Shown piece after piece: positions 15,297-27,600 of a DNA stretch of 64,000 bases (position 1 is its first letter; every line of letters begins with the position of its first letter). The stretch comes from Dicaeum eximium (taxonomy: Eukaryota; Chordata; Aves; Passeriformes; Dicaeidae): the NCBI GenBank assembly GCA_013396995.1, contig VWZP01005665.1, positions 107,267 through 171,266 on the forward strand, in the 5' to 3' direction. The translations under genes and the position numbers were made by a program. The notes beneath the pieces are model-generated. The model was not told the origin of the DNA. It made no database searches and saw only the letters and a list, made by a program, of their open reading frames with translations.

Positions 15297-15353
15297 TCGT
15301 GGTTTTGTTTATTTCTTTTACGTTTTTTTTTCTTCTGTTCTCTTTTTTTTTTA
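15297..15353 (+). promoter_or_regulatory. NEO1: Long pyrimidine-rich tract upstream of E1
   Basis: Several runs of T interrupted by C end about 50 bases before the first (distal) E1 acceptor at 15405. This may serve as a strong binding platform for splicing factors such as U2AF or PTB at this tandem-acceptor exon. The regulatory role is inferred from position and composition only. Confidence 0.4.
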
Positions 15354-15404
15354 AACCGTGGTGATGTTTGCCCTTCATATTCCCCAATGTTTGCACATGC
15401 CAAG

Positions 15405-15624
15405 ATGTTGCCATCCCAACATTACCTCCCACTTCACTGACCAGTGCCACTAATGACCATCTAGCACCAGCGACAGCGGGACCGCTGCCCTCCGCCCCGC
15501 GCGATGTCGTGGCCACCCTCGTGTCCACTCGCTTCATCCGGCTCACGTGGCGGCCGCCAGCCTCCGACCCGCAGGGAGACAACCTCACCTACTCCATCTT
15601 CTACACCAAGGAGGGCATCAACAG
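15405..15624 (+). CDS. NEO1: NEO1 E1: hinge after Ig4 and first half of FN3-1, with tandem acceptors
   Basis: This covers residues 1-74. Two 3' splice sites are usable in the same frame. The distal one ends in CAAG at 15404 and gives a Pro/Thr/Ser-rich hinge beginning DVAIPTLPP. The proximal one ends in CTAG at 15464, starts the exon at 15465 and drops exactly 20 residues. Both join a preceding codon that has one base upstream. The FN3-1 part begins near [11 protein letters not shown] and has the usual Trp in LTWRPP. The exon ends with two bases of an Arg codon before GTAAAC. In mammals the same 20 residues are alternatively spliced. Confidence 0.93.
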
Positions 15625-18600
15625 GTAAACACCTGCAGCAGGGGATCTCCTGGGACTGCTGGGCTTTGCTGCACACCAGGAACTCACGGTCTGTGAGGTG
15701 GAGGGGTTTGTGTTCCCCTCCCTCCCTCCCTCCCTCGTGCCCTGGGAGTTTCACAGGCAGTGCTTGAGCGTGGTTGGATTGACTGCAAACCTTCCAGCAG
15801 CTGCCTTTAGCAGCCTGTTGGGGACAGAGCAGCAACACTGTCACAGCTCCTCAGGAAGCACAGGAACATCCCCTGGAAGACGTGCTGGGAGCAAGAGGCA
15901 CATCAGGCTTCAAACCCCTGCAAATCCCCTCTTGTTGCAGGGACAGCTGTGTGATGGGTGCTGGTTAAACACCGTGCTCAGTGCTAAATGCCAGTTCCCT
16001 CCTAGGAGTCTCTCTAAACAGAAATCTGGTCAATGCCTCACAATCAGCACTTCAGACCTGTTATCCTAGTGCATGATATCAGTCTGCCCCTTCTGCTTCC
16101 TGATGGGATCTACTGCTCAGAGTTAGAGTTTCAAATTGTGATAAATTTGAGGAAGCTGAAGTGAACATTCATTTGGTGCAATGCTTAATTAATTGCAGAT
16201 TAGCTTATCAGATTTATTACTCAAGGGAAAATTATCTGTTCAGTTTATTGATGAGAGTGTGGGACACAAAGTCATTTGGAACAGAAAACACTCCAGAGGG
16301 AAATTCCTACTCTTCCTTAATCCTGCGGATAGACATCTTGTCCAGGCTCATGGCAATTAATTGAGGCAATTAATAACATTTTATTTGCCTCACAAGTGTT
16401 GTTTTTCTGTTACTCCCTTAGTTTGGTGATATCCAAGGTGCTCCAGGCCAAGCTGGATGTGGCTTGGAGCACCCTGGGATAGTGGGAAGTGTGCAGGAAC
16501 ACCCAAATCGTCTGAGGGTCCGAGGTTCCAACGGCCTGGGCCTCTGCTGGCTCAGCTTCCTTCAGTTTTCACCTGTTCAGGGAGGAGAGACCCAGGAACA
16601 TGGCAATGCCTCCTCACCTCTGCCCCTTGGACTTATTTGAGGGGGGATTCTGCCCCTCTGTCCCCTCAGGTGAGACCCCACCTGCAGAGCTGCCTCAGCA
16701 CAGGGAGGACATGGAGCTGCTGCAGCCAGGCCAGGGGAGGCCATGGAGATGCTCTGAGGGCTGGAGCCCCTCTGCTCTGGAGCCAGGCTGGGAGAGCTGG
16801 GGGTGCTCACCTGGACAGGAGAAGGCTCCAGAGAGACCTCAGAGCCCCTGCCAGTGCCTGAAGGGGCGCCAGGAGAGCTGGAGAGGGACTGGGGACAAGA
16901 GACAGAGGGACAGGACACAGGGAATGGCTTCCACTGCCAGAGGGCAGGAATGGATGGGATATTGGGCAGGAATTGTTCCCTGTGAGGGTGGGCAGGCCCT
17001 GGCACAGGGTGCCCAGAGCAGCTGTGGCTGCCCCTGGATCCCTGGCAGTGTCCAAGGCCAGGTTGGACAGGGCTTGGAGCAGCCTGGGACAGTGGAAGGT
17101 GTCCCTGCCCATGGCAGGGGGTGGCACTGGATCACTTTTCATTTCTGTTCAAACCCAACTCATTCCGCGATTCCAAGAGGAGCATTTCAAAGTGAGGAAG
17201 TAGCAATGGAGGGGACAGTTCTGCTTCAGGGGCTGCACAGTGTCACCAGCTGTGACTTGTCCCACCTTGGCCTGGTGACATGGGAGAGGCTCCCCTGGAG
17301 GCAGTGAGGTGGCAGTGAAGGGGTGTCCCAGGGCTTTCCTGTCACACCCCCTTGGAGACCTGCGGGAATCTGATCAGGTGGAAGTTACTGTCTCACACAG
17401 CTGCAAGGTTATTTCATCCCCATGTCAGGTATTTATTTACTTCACACTCAAGGCAGTTCCCATGGAAAGGGTGTGAAAATTCAGAAGTGCTGCAGGGAGG
17501 TTTAATTCTGGGGAACTTTGGACAAGCACTCAGGCCGAAGAACCCTAGACTTCAAGATTTGGACAAAAACAAAAGAAATAACAGCACATTGCTGGTCTGA
17601 GGTGGTAACTTACACATGTGGGATGTTCAAACACTGCTGAATTCACAGTTCACTGTGGTGTGCTTCAGACACAGCAAATGGAGTTTAATTGTGTGTGATC
17701 ACACTCAGAATGCCTCTGGAGCTCCCTGCCCGGCCCCACAGCTGGCACACACAATATCCACTCCCTAACAGCTCCCCAGGGGTGCTTTTTTAGATATAAG
17801 TGCAACTTTAACCTTGGCATTTCCAGCCAAACTCCTGGGGTTTCACTGAAGGCTCTTCCCTTGGGTGCTTGAGAGTTCCTGTGAACCTTAACTGGAGTTT
17901 CCAAAGCTCCTTAATTGGGGATTAGAGTGGAATCATGGAAGTCATAACGATCTGCAGGGTAATGCAGTTATTCCTGGGGCCCATCTGCTTGGTGCCTGTT
18001 ATCCCAACCTGAGCACGCTGAAAAAGGTGCTCCAGGCTCCCCAGGAATGGCCATAAAGGAAGGATTCACACAGCACTTAATTAGATTAATCTCTCCCTAT
18101 TTTTACCATGCTGTTGTGAAGCCACATCCCTGGTTATTACTGAAAATTTGCAATACTGTGATCTGTCTATTTATTTTTGGTAAATGTTGTCTTTCCAATA
18201 ATATAACTCTTTTTTTTTCCTAATTTTAAATAATAACCTTGGTTTGCTGATTACCATTTTTTCTTATATCAAATCAGGGAGTGCACTTGCACTTGAGGCA
18301 GAAAATGCTATATTTGGCATGTTAATGGGAGCTGGATGTTATCCCACAGCTGTGAATCCATTGGCACTTAGGCTGGGCTCTCAGATCCCATCCTTGTAGC
18401 TACAGCACTTCTTAAAGGAAGCCGCAGCACTTCTTAAAGGAAGCTCCACTTGGAAACATGTTTTCAAGAAAATGTTGTGCTCAAAGTGGAAAAATTAGCA
18501 ATGAAAATTAATAAAAAGCTTAAATAAATGATGCTGTTTATGCAGTGCCATTTTAGCTGAGCTTATGAAGGGGAACATTCTAGAAAATGGATGTAAATAG

Positions 18601-21600
18601 GTATTTAGTTACAGAGACTGCATTGTTCCCCTCTCTATAGATACAGTTTAATAGTGCAGAAACCAACAAGGGTTTCAGAATGTTTTCAACCAGGTTCTGC
18701 TAAATCAACCACATCAGTGGATGTAAAAAGAAATAAATTAAAAATGGGGGGTTTGGGATCCTATTTCCCTGATAGAGACTGAAGCAGAGTGGCTGGAAGG
18801 GAGGAAGGGGAGGCTGGGATGGTTCTGCTGGAGTTCCTGTGTCAGAAATGCTTTAACAGGTGTCAGTGGGGCCGAGACCAGCCTGTCCCTGCCCATCCTT
18901 GTCCCACGGGGAGCCTGGCAGCCCAGAGGGGTGGGTGGTGCTCAGAGGAGGCACAGTCCCCTGCATTGGCTCAGTGGGAAGTTTCTGATTGCTCCTTTTG
19001 GAGTTCTTGGCATTCCCAGGGAGCAGGGAGCTCCTTCCCAGGGAAGGACAGACAGCCTTACCCAGACACAGCTCCAAGCAAGCTCAGGTGCAGGGCAGTG
19101 TCTTGAAAGAAAAGCTGCCCATAGATTAATGATTGATCTCGTAATCTTCCCCTCAATCCCTGATAAGAACAGATGGAGTTTCCTAGATGGTGTTTGGCAG
19201 AGGCCTGGTTCCCTAGGGGGAACGTCGTGTTCCGGTGCCAGGGGTTTGCAGGAGGTCACTGAGCAGCAGCAGTGCCCCTTTCAGGTGCCCCCACACGTGA
19301 CCTGTGTGCTCCCAGCTGGGTTAGGGCTTCCACATCCTGATAGAGATGCCTCTTCCAATGCCAAATGTGTTCCTTCTGAGGGTGAGGTCTGCTAGCCTGG
19401 ATCTGTCTGCAGGAATTCTGGAGGTCAGAATTTTCACTCAGGCCCTACAGAAGCTGCTTCATTTCTGCTGTGTGTGGAAGCAGTGTCAGTGCCACAGCCG
19501 TGCCCTGGGTGTTCCGAACAAATCCAAACATCAGCAAGGAGCCGAGGCAAAGCTGGAGGTAGAAGAACGTGTTAAAACAGCTCCTTTGAAAAATCCCCAA
19601 AAAGCAGCCCCACAATATTAACAGGAATGCTCTAAATCTCACCAGACTGTGTGTGCTGCTAAAATAGTTTCTGTGCTGGCTCCCGAGCTGTAGGATAAAC
19701 TGTCACTGTGAATTATCACTTGCTGTCACGGGAATAACAAAGAAACCACTCCGAGTTTGTGGGTGTCAAGTGTAATTTATTCTGTTCCTTCAGTGTGTTC
19801 AGTTTTGTGCAAAGGGAAGTTGCAAAATTGGGAGCAGTTTGTCAGCAGCACTTTGGGCGCACAGTTGTGGTGTTGTGCAGGGAGCAGAGTGTAAATCATA
19901 AGTGTCATTTGCACACTGGGTACGTTCAGACGGGACACGCCGCAGGAGCAGCTACTTCACATTTACTAATCAGTGGTGGTGTCTGTCCCAACCCTTTTGT
20001 TTCCCAAAGGGAACGTGTGGAAAACACGAGCCGTCCTGGAGAGACGCAGGTGATGATCCAGAACCTGATGCCAGAGACAGTTTATGTGTTCCGGGTTGTG
20101 GCCCAGAACAGGCACGGCCCTGGCGAGAGCTCGGCACCGCTCAAGGTGGCAACGCAGCCCGAGGGTGAGCCAGGATGTTCCTGGAGTTTTCCTCACTTTG
20201 GGATCGATACTGATTTTATTTTTTATTCTCCCCATTCACAACCTTTCCCAGAATCTGATGCTTTTTAAAACCTGTACTTGCAGATCACAGTTTCCAAAGA
20301 TTTTCTATGTCGGTGGGATTGTGGGATTTATTGTCACCATTAAGAACTGATGGGACATTCCTTGCTAAATTCTCTAAACTGTTTTAACAAGAATACTTTT
20401 AAATCATCATTAAGTGAAAAAGAGAAAACTTCAGGCAAATGCCAAGTCACTGGTTAGGGTCATTCTAGAAAAAGGGACCCAGGGAGCAGGACCTCCTTTG
20501 GAAATTTGGTCCCACCTCTCCACCCCGCGGTGGATCCAAGTGGAATATCACAATGGGGAAAATCCCCCCTTTTCCTGGTGTGCTGGCTGGGGTGGGCACC
20601 CCAGGCTCGAGACTAACAGAGTTCCCCCCTTGTGTTGCAGTCCAGCTGCCCGGCCCCGCTCCCAACATCCGCGCCTTCTCCGGCTCCCCCACCACCGTCA
20701 CTGTCACCTGGGAGACGCCGCTCTCAGGCAATGGGGACATCCAGAACTACAAACTCTACTACATGGAGAAGGGGCAGCACACAGAGCAGGTACAGGCCTG
20801 CTGCACCCACTCAAACTGCCCTGAAAGGCTGCACACACCTTGGGAGGGGTCTGCTTTTCTGACAGACTGAATCCTTTAGCCTCAGATGTGGGAAATAATT
20901 AAAATCAGAATTCCAACATGAAATGTTTGTGTCTGGGCTGGGAATGAAACCCCTTTTATTGGTGGTGCCCTGATTTGATATTTGTCAACTTGGAGTAGCT
21001 TTTGGGGAATTCCATCATATCACGAGAGGAGAAGGCAGAGAGCAGCCATGTCATTATTGAGCTGTGCTGGTGCAGATCATATTAAAGATGCTTGCACAGA
21101 GTTATGGGCTGGGTTTTAGCAGTTCAGGCTAAATACTGATTTTGGTATGATCCCTAACCCAAGCTTTTGACCCAGTGATTGATATTTTCATATTGCTGAG
21201 CATCCAAGTAATTTAATTTTCTTAGTATTCCACTGAAGCATTCAGTGTGTTTTGTAGAAGTATGGGCTGCCACCTGAGAATAATGAGGATTAATCCCAAT
21301 CTTCACAGCCACATCCCCATCTGATTGCATATCAGTATCATTCCAGCTTTAAAAAGCAAAGGGAAGAATATTTTTCATAGCTTTTAAATTTTTTTTTACA
21401 TCAGTTTTGAATAGGACTGTTGCCTTTTGCACTTCTGCATCCCACTATTTCAGTTACAGTGATATATATTATGATGGTTTTGAGAGTTTCCAGGTTCCTT
21501 TTCATGTCCGGGACCAATGTCCATGTTAGGATTTAAATAGGACAGGGAGAATTTTCTCCTAGAAACTCAGAGCTGGCATCCTCCCAAGTCCTGGCTGTGC

Positions 21601-24600
21601 CTGAAGGTGACGCAGAGTCACTCCTGCTGTGGGTTGTGCGGGAGCTCTGTGGTGTTGATGGCACAGCAGAGCTGACCTGAGCTTGCCTGGGGGGTGTCGT
21701 TGGGGACAGGACGTGGACGTGGGGGGCCTGTCCCACACGGTCACGGGGCTGAAGAAGTTCACCGAGTACAGCTTCCGCGTGGTCGCCTACAACAAACACG
21801 GCCCCGGCGTCTCCACCCACGACGTCGTGGTGCGGACCCTGTCAGATGGTAAAGCTGCTCCGCTTCTTTGTGGTTTGGGGTTTTGCCAGGAATTATCTGG
21901 CAATTTCCGACAAGTGAATCTTTAACCAGACTTTTATGGGGTTTGTTCCTTGTTGCATGTGGCTGTTCATGGTTAAAATCCCCCCGGAGGCCTTCCAGAA
22001 TTGGGTGAAGGAAAATTGCTACACCTGCAGAAGGATCTGGGATTGTGATTCCAGAACAATGGTGTCCTTCATTCCAGCATCAGCCATTTATTTCATGGAT
22101 TATTGAGCCTACACTGAGAGTGGGCACAAAAAAAATGCACTGAAGGCACCAACTCCAAATTATTTTTTGGGTTCCCTCACATATGAGTAGACTCTTGGTT
22201 TTGGAGGGGTTTTATTTTGATTGTGTTCCTGTGTTTGCACTCCAGCACAGATAATTGTTAAATCCATTGCACAGAGTGGTGAGAGCAGGATGTGAGGTCA
22301 GTATTTTTATAAGGCAGATAAAGAGGTGATTTGAGCAAACAGAGATACATGAGCAACTGCAGAGTGGTCAGAGTTAGTGATAAAACTTGTATTTGTTAGA
22401 GCTTGATATAGAACACTCAGAGGGAAAGGGAGCAGAGCCTGGAATCCTTTCCCCAGGAGTGACCAGGAGCACAGGGGAATATTGTCCCAAACTCTCTCTG
22501 GGTCCAGGTTTGTTTCTGTGGCACTTCCTGACTTTGCAGTGGTTTCTGTGTATTTCCTAATTCAGTTCCTCTTCCATGAGACCCTGTCAGCACCTTCTTG
22601 AAACCCCATCAGCTTTTATCCACAAAATCAAGTGGGGCAAAGGATCCACAGATAAATTTCCTCTGAAAACGCCCCCCTTTCTGTCCATTCTGCCCCTGCT
22701 CTGTGTTGGGGTCACTTATTGCCTTGGGCTGTGCTCCTGAAAGAGGGAATACTCAGTGTCCACTGATTATTCCTCTGTCCCACTCATTCTGTGGACCTTT
22801 TGCCATGGTGTTCCTGCTTCATCCATTTTCCAGATTCCAAAGACACAGGAAAGGTTGCCCATTTCTCCTGTGGAAGCTGATTCGACTTTTAGTGCCCTTT
22901 TCTAAGCTTTTCTCCATGTTCCTTTTCTCCTTTGTTTTAAAACTCTGGTAGAGAGGACTAAAATGTTATCAAACGTGTAAGTAAGGCATTACTTGCATTT
23001 GAGGAGCTTTTTGGGTTCTTCTGAGCACCAAGAGGAATCATCCCAAGTCTTTGTGCAGTTCTTTACCACAGGATTACACCCTGGGATCTCCCCAGCTCAC
23101 CTGCCCCTGTACCTTCCTGCTCTGGCCTTTCTTTCAACCAGCTCCTTACTCTGGCAAGCACTTCCCTCCCATCTCCTCATTGCCTAAAACTGAAGGGATT
23201 TCTCTTGAAAGATGGAGAAATCCCTATTCTGCTCCTATTCTAGCTCCTGCTTTCTCAGTTTCATGCTCTATTGTTACTTTGGTTGATTTGGTGGAAGTGT
23301 CTGACCCAGCAGGTGGAGTTTGAGTGGTCCCATTTTAATGCTGGCACCACTTTGCCACCGCCAGTATCAAGATAAATTGGGAGAGGTTACACAAGTCTTG
23401 CAGCTGTTTCATTCCCCAGTTCCTTGAGAATTCCTAGATGGATAACACATGGCCTTGGCAAGTGGCTGCTGTTCCCTGAGTCTGACTCTTCCACAATCCC
23501 TTACATTGACACTCAGTTGGAGAGACCATGGGAATCCTTTAGAAGGGTGTCAAGGAAACCTCTCCTTTCCCTTGCCCATGCCACCAAGGCAAAGAGAGAC
23601 TTGTGTGGCCTTACCTTTGTCTTTTCTGCCCTACCTGACCATTTGCTCACTGCTTTCTCTAAATGGCTGCTAGCTCTTTGGTTGTTTGAAGAAGAATTTA
23701 TGATTAGCTACAATGTCATTTTGAAGTTTGCCTGGAGTTCTTCCTTCTCCAACTTCAGTTTTCACACTTAACCTATAGGTACTTACTTTTTAAAGCTCTC
23801 TGAAGAATGTCATCTTGCTCCTTACAGTCTCATAATCCTGGCAAGCTCTCAAATCTTTCTGAAATGATGCACATTTTCCTCCTGTGTTTTCCTGTTGTGG
23901 TGTCCAGGAGCAATCTCCTTGTTCCCTGCAGGGATTTCTCCCTAAGCTTCCTTTAGCCTTGATTTAACAAAGAATCTACATTTTTATGTAGGTTTTTGCT
24001 GCTAATCTGTTACAGTGCCTTGTTGCAGGGATAACTCTGCAGGTATTACCATTTGAACCCAGGTTTATGTGCTGCTCCTGAGGATTGCTTCTCCTCTCCT
24101 GGAATTCCTGATCAGAGATTACAGCTGGGAGTGGAATCTGAGCCTCACAGCCTGATTGAGGCCCTTCCCTCCCAGTCTCTGAGCCATCAGCATGCCCTGC
24201 TGCTCCTGCCTGGCTGTTCTCCATGTGCTGTCCCACTGCAGGAGATGCCTTTCCATAGCAAATCCCTGTTCTTCCCTGGGAGGGTGGGCAGGCCCTGGCA
24301 CAGGCTTCCCACAGAAGCTGTGGCTGCCCCTCGGTCCCTGGATGTGTCCCAGGCCAGCTTGGATGGGGCTTGGAGCACCCTGGGATAGTGGAAGGTGTCC
24401 CTGCCCATGGCAGGGTGGCACTGGAGGAGCAAAGAAAGCTTGGCTTTGTATCCTCTCCTCTTCACTGTGCTGCTTCTCAGGCCCACAGCTCTTCATCCTC
24501 AGGTGTGGTGATTTCAGGCTCAGCTGGGTTGGCAAGGGAAGGCAAATCCTGCTTCTCTCTATTTCTGATGTGGGGTGGTGGGTGAGGGGGGTTTGTTTCA

Positions 24601-27600
24601 CCCCATCTTTTACAAACTCTTCTTGCACTTCATGCCCTCAGAAGGGCTCTCTGGGATGTTACTGTGGCTGGGCTGAGTTACTTGGAAAATGAATTCTGCA
24701 GGCTGGAGCAGTCCTCATCCCTCTTTATCCCTGTGCTCCTTACCCATTGCTGTGCTTCACTGGAGCCTCCCTTCCTGCCAGGGAAGCCTCAGCTCTGCCA
24801 GGGGCCAACGTTTGCTGTGGTGCCACAAGGAATTCCCTGCTCCCAGGGTTTTTCTTCCACTCCTTTTCGCCTGGATTTCACTGCCATGAGCAGCAAGTAA
24901 AGAACAAGCAAAGTGTGGGAGTTCAAAGGCAGCCCCAGTGTGTGAGATGCTCTTTACCTCCTCACTGTCACAGAGCCCTGGGGACTCAGAGTTAACTGAG
25001 TTACTTTTCTGTAACTCCTGTTACAGAAAATCAGGATAACCAAAATCCAGGCCAGAAATTTAAACGTGGGTTCCCCCAGTCAAGCAGCGTGTTCATTAAA
25101 GATTTTCCTTGGGGAAGAGCTGGATGGGATACTTTCTCTGAGAGTTTGAGAAGTGCTTTTAAATATAAAACATATTTTATTTAGATAGGTGTGAAAATAA
25201 AGAGTTTTTTTCTTCAGGATGAAAGTACAGAACCCTCCTCAGCCATTCACTGTGTCAAAAAGGGAGGATTGGGAGGATTGGTAGTTCCTATATGTGCTGC
25301 CTTAAACCAGCATGGTTTGTACTTCCATAGCAAATGAGAGCAGAGTAGTTGGGTGTGGAAATACGATATTTGAAAGTTTTGGGGTTGTAATTCCTTTCCT
25401 GTTTCCAGTTCCCAGTGCTCCACCACAGAATCTAACGCTGGAGGTACGGAATTCCAAGGTAAGATTGGAGGATTTCCTGCTGGCAATGGGTAAATAAAAG
25501 GCTAGGAGTTAGATTGGAGCTGCTTTGGGTCTTTTTCCTCCCATGCAACCTTTGAGCTCTTTATAGGGGATGTCTGAATGTGGGGCTTGGAGAAACTGCA
25601 GTCCAGCTGTGGTGGGATGCAGTGGCAGTGCTAATGATGAAAGGGATTTCATGAGGCCTTGGAGGATCAGAGCTGGAGTCCCTGCTCACTGTTGTTTGCA
25701 GTGTGGCACACACACAGGCACACTTCTGAAGTGCCTTGGGCATTGAGAAGAGAAAATGGAACATTTGGCCATTGTGCCTTAGGAATTGTGTGTGGAGGTT
25801 CTTTTTTAAAAGCTTTTCTAGAGACTTTTTTCCAAACGCTTTCCTGTGTGCCTTTCCCAGAGCATCCTGCTGCAGTGGCAGCCCCCTCCTGCCGGGACCC
25901 AGAGCGGGCAAATCACGGGATACAAAATCCGCTACCGCAAAGTTTCCCGCAAGAGCGACGTCACCGAGAGCGTGGGGGGCACCCAGCTCTCGCAGCTCAT
26001 CGAAGGTGAGCAGGACCTGTTGGTGCCTCAGGTTTTGGCTTTTATATTTTTCAGATTCTGTGCTGCTTTAATGGGTAGTTCTGAGCTTCATATTAGGGGA
26101 TGGTGAGCTCTCCTCACAGAGCAGGCAGACAAAACAATTCCTTCTCTAGCTGGGGACCAAGGACAACCACCCAAATCTCAGGCCCAAGAGCACAAACAAT
26201 GTGGACTGAAGAGAGAAAAACAAGAAGGATGGGACTTGATGGGCTAAAGCTGTAATTGGACAATTAACTCCAAGATGCAAATGGAGTAGAACTTCTAAAA
26301 GTGCCAGAGCCTGTGCCCAGTGTCCATTTTGGGACCATTTTGGTTCACCTTGGGTGAAGCCCTGGCTGGGTTCTTGTGCTGCCCAAGGTGGATCCATGGA
26401 GGAAATCCTTTTAATAAATCCCTACTTTGTTCTTTAACTCCATCTAGTCTGTGTTGTAGGTCAGCCTTCACAAGGCATCACCGTGCACCCCGGGGTGCCT
26501 GGCTGTGTTTAGGGGGCTCAGGGACAGGATCCTATTGGGTTCCTGCAGGGTCCTGTCCTGCCCAGGGTGCCTGGCTGTGTTTAGGGGCCTCAGGGGCAGG
26601 ATTCTGTGGGGTTCCTGCCTTGGAAGACAAACAGAAGCAGCTCCCAATGGAGCTCTGGGGTCATGTGGGTTGCTGCTGGTGCCTGAGGCCTGGTGACCTG
26701 ATTCCTAGCCCTGATTTGGCCATGGGTTTGCTAAGTGGACTGGATGATTCCTTATAAAATGTTACTAAAAGGCCTGGAGAAGGTGACGGAGCTCGTTGTG
26801 TGCCCAAATGCCAGAGATGAAGGTGTGGAGGAGGAGGGCAGAGAAATGGGCTGGGCAGGGTTGGCACAGGCACCTGGAGCCAGCTGTGAGCTCTGGGAAT
26901 GGCTGAACTCAGACATCCCTGGACTATCCCACCTCATGCCCATGGAATATTCTTGAGGGAATGCCTTTAATCCTTTTGTACACTTAAAAATCCAGTCCAG
27001 TCCATCACTTAGTGTCAGTCAGGTGTTGCTACCAAAGCTACAGTTCTGTTCAGCAGGAAAAAGCAGTGCATGAGAACACTACATTGTGTTCCTCTTTAAA
27101 ATCTCTGTAAACAAATACTTGGTCAAAAGAGAAGAAACTGGGAGATTCTGGAAGAGTTTCTAACAAGATACTCTGATTTTTTTCTCAGAAACTCCAGCTG
27201 TGACTTAGTAAGTCTCAGTTTTCTCACAGAATTGAGATATTCCTGTAATTCCAGTATATTTTTGCCAGCAACAAAACTTGCTGGAGAGGTTCAATATATC
27301 AAATTTTGAGTGCCTTTTCACAGTGCTCTGATTTTTTTAGTACAGACTCTTACATGCATTAAGCAAGTGTGTGAATTTGCTCACCTGCTGCCTCTGTGCT
27401 GCCACCAGGTTTTGTGATGGTGGGGGTATTCCTGTTCTTAAAACTAATTAATTAAACTAATGAACAGCCCTAAGTTAAAAGCATGGCTGCCAACAGGCCC
27501 TCCCAATCCTTTCCAGTGCTGATGCTGTGGGGGCAGTGGGAGTGGAAGGCTGGGTTATCCATGATTCTGGGGATTTAATCAGGATCTGTAGGAATGGCCA

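Larger units (their letters stand above)
1..15404 (+). other. NEO1: NEO1 intron upstream of E1 (incomplete at 5' side)
   Basis: No exon was found here. I looked for Ig-domain signatures (a Trp after the first Cys, and a Y.C near the end) in open frames flanked by AG and GT and saw none. The sequence is AT-rich, intron-like DNA with many stops in all frames. It holds one old CR1 copy (about 2930-3410), one short CR1 tail (8514-8655), a T run at 91-107 and a long pyrimidine-rich stretch at 15297-15353 leading to E1. The ORFs in it are short and unlike any family I know. Confidence 0.8.
15625..20009 (+). other. NEO1: NEO1 intron E1-E2
   Basis: This 4.4-kb intron holds a CTCC-type simple repeat (15715-15736), a short CR1 tail (about 16430-16490), a longer CR1 copy (16661-17174) and a 22-bp direct duplication (about 18403-18445). 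I saw no additional exon in the remainder. Confidence 0.85.

Noticed and set aside
1..15404. Search for NEO1 Ig-domain exons
   Set aside because: No open segment with Ig cysteines and Trp between AG and GT was found; the Ig exons must be upstream of the window.
16577..17307. ORFs up to 235 residues on both strands
   Set aside because: They overlap the CR1 3' region, which is non-coding here; openness comes from the GC-rich repeat.
22680..23340. Possible LTR-like C/T-rich segment
   Set aside because: No terminal repeats, primer-binding site or recognisable coding remnants could be identified.
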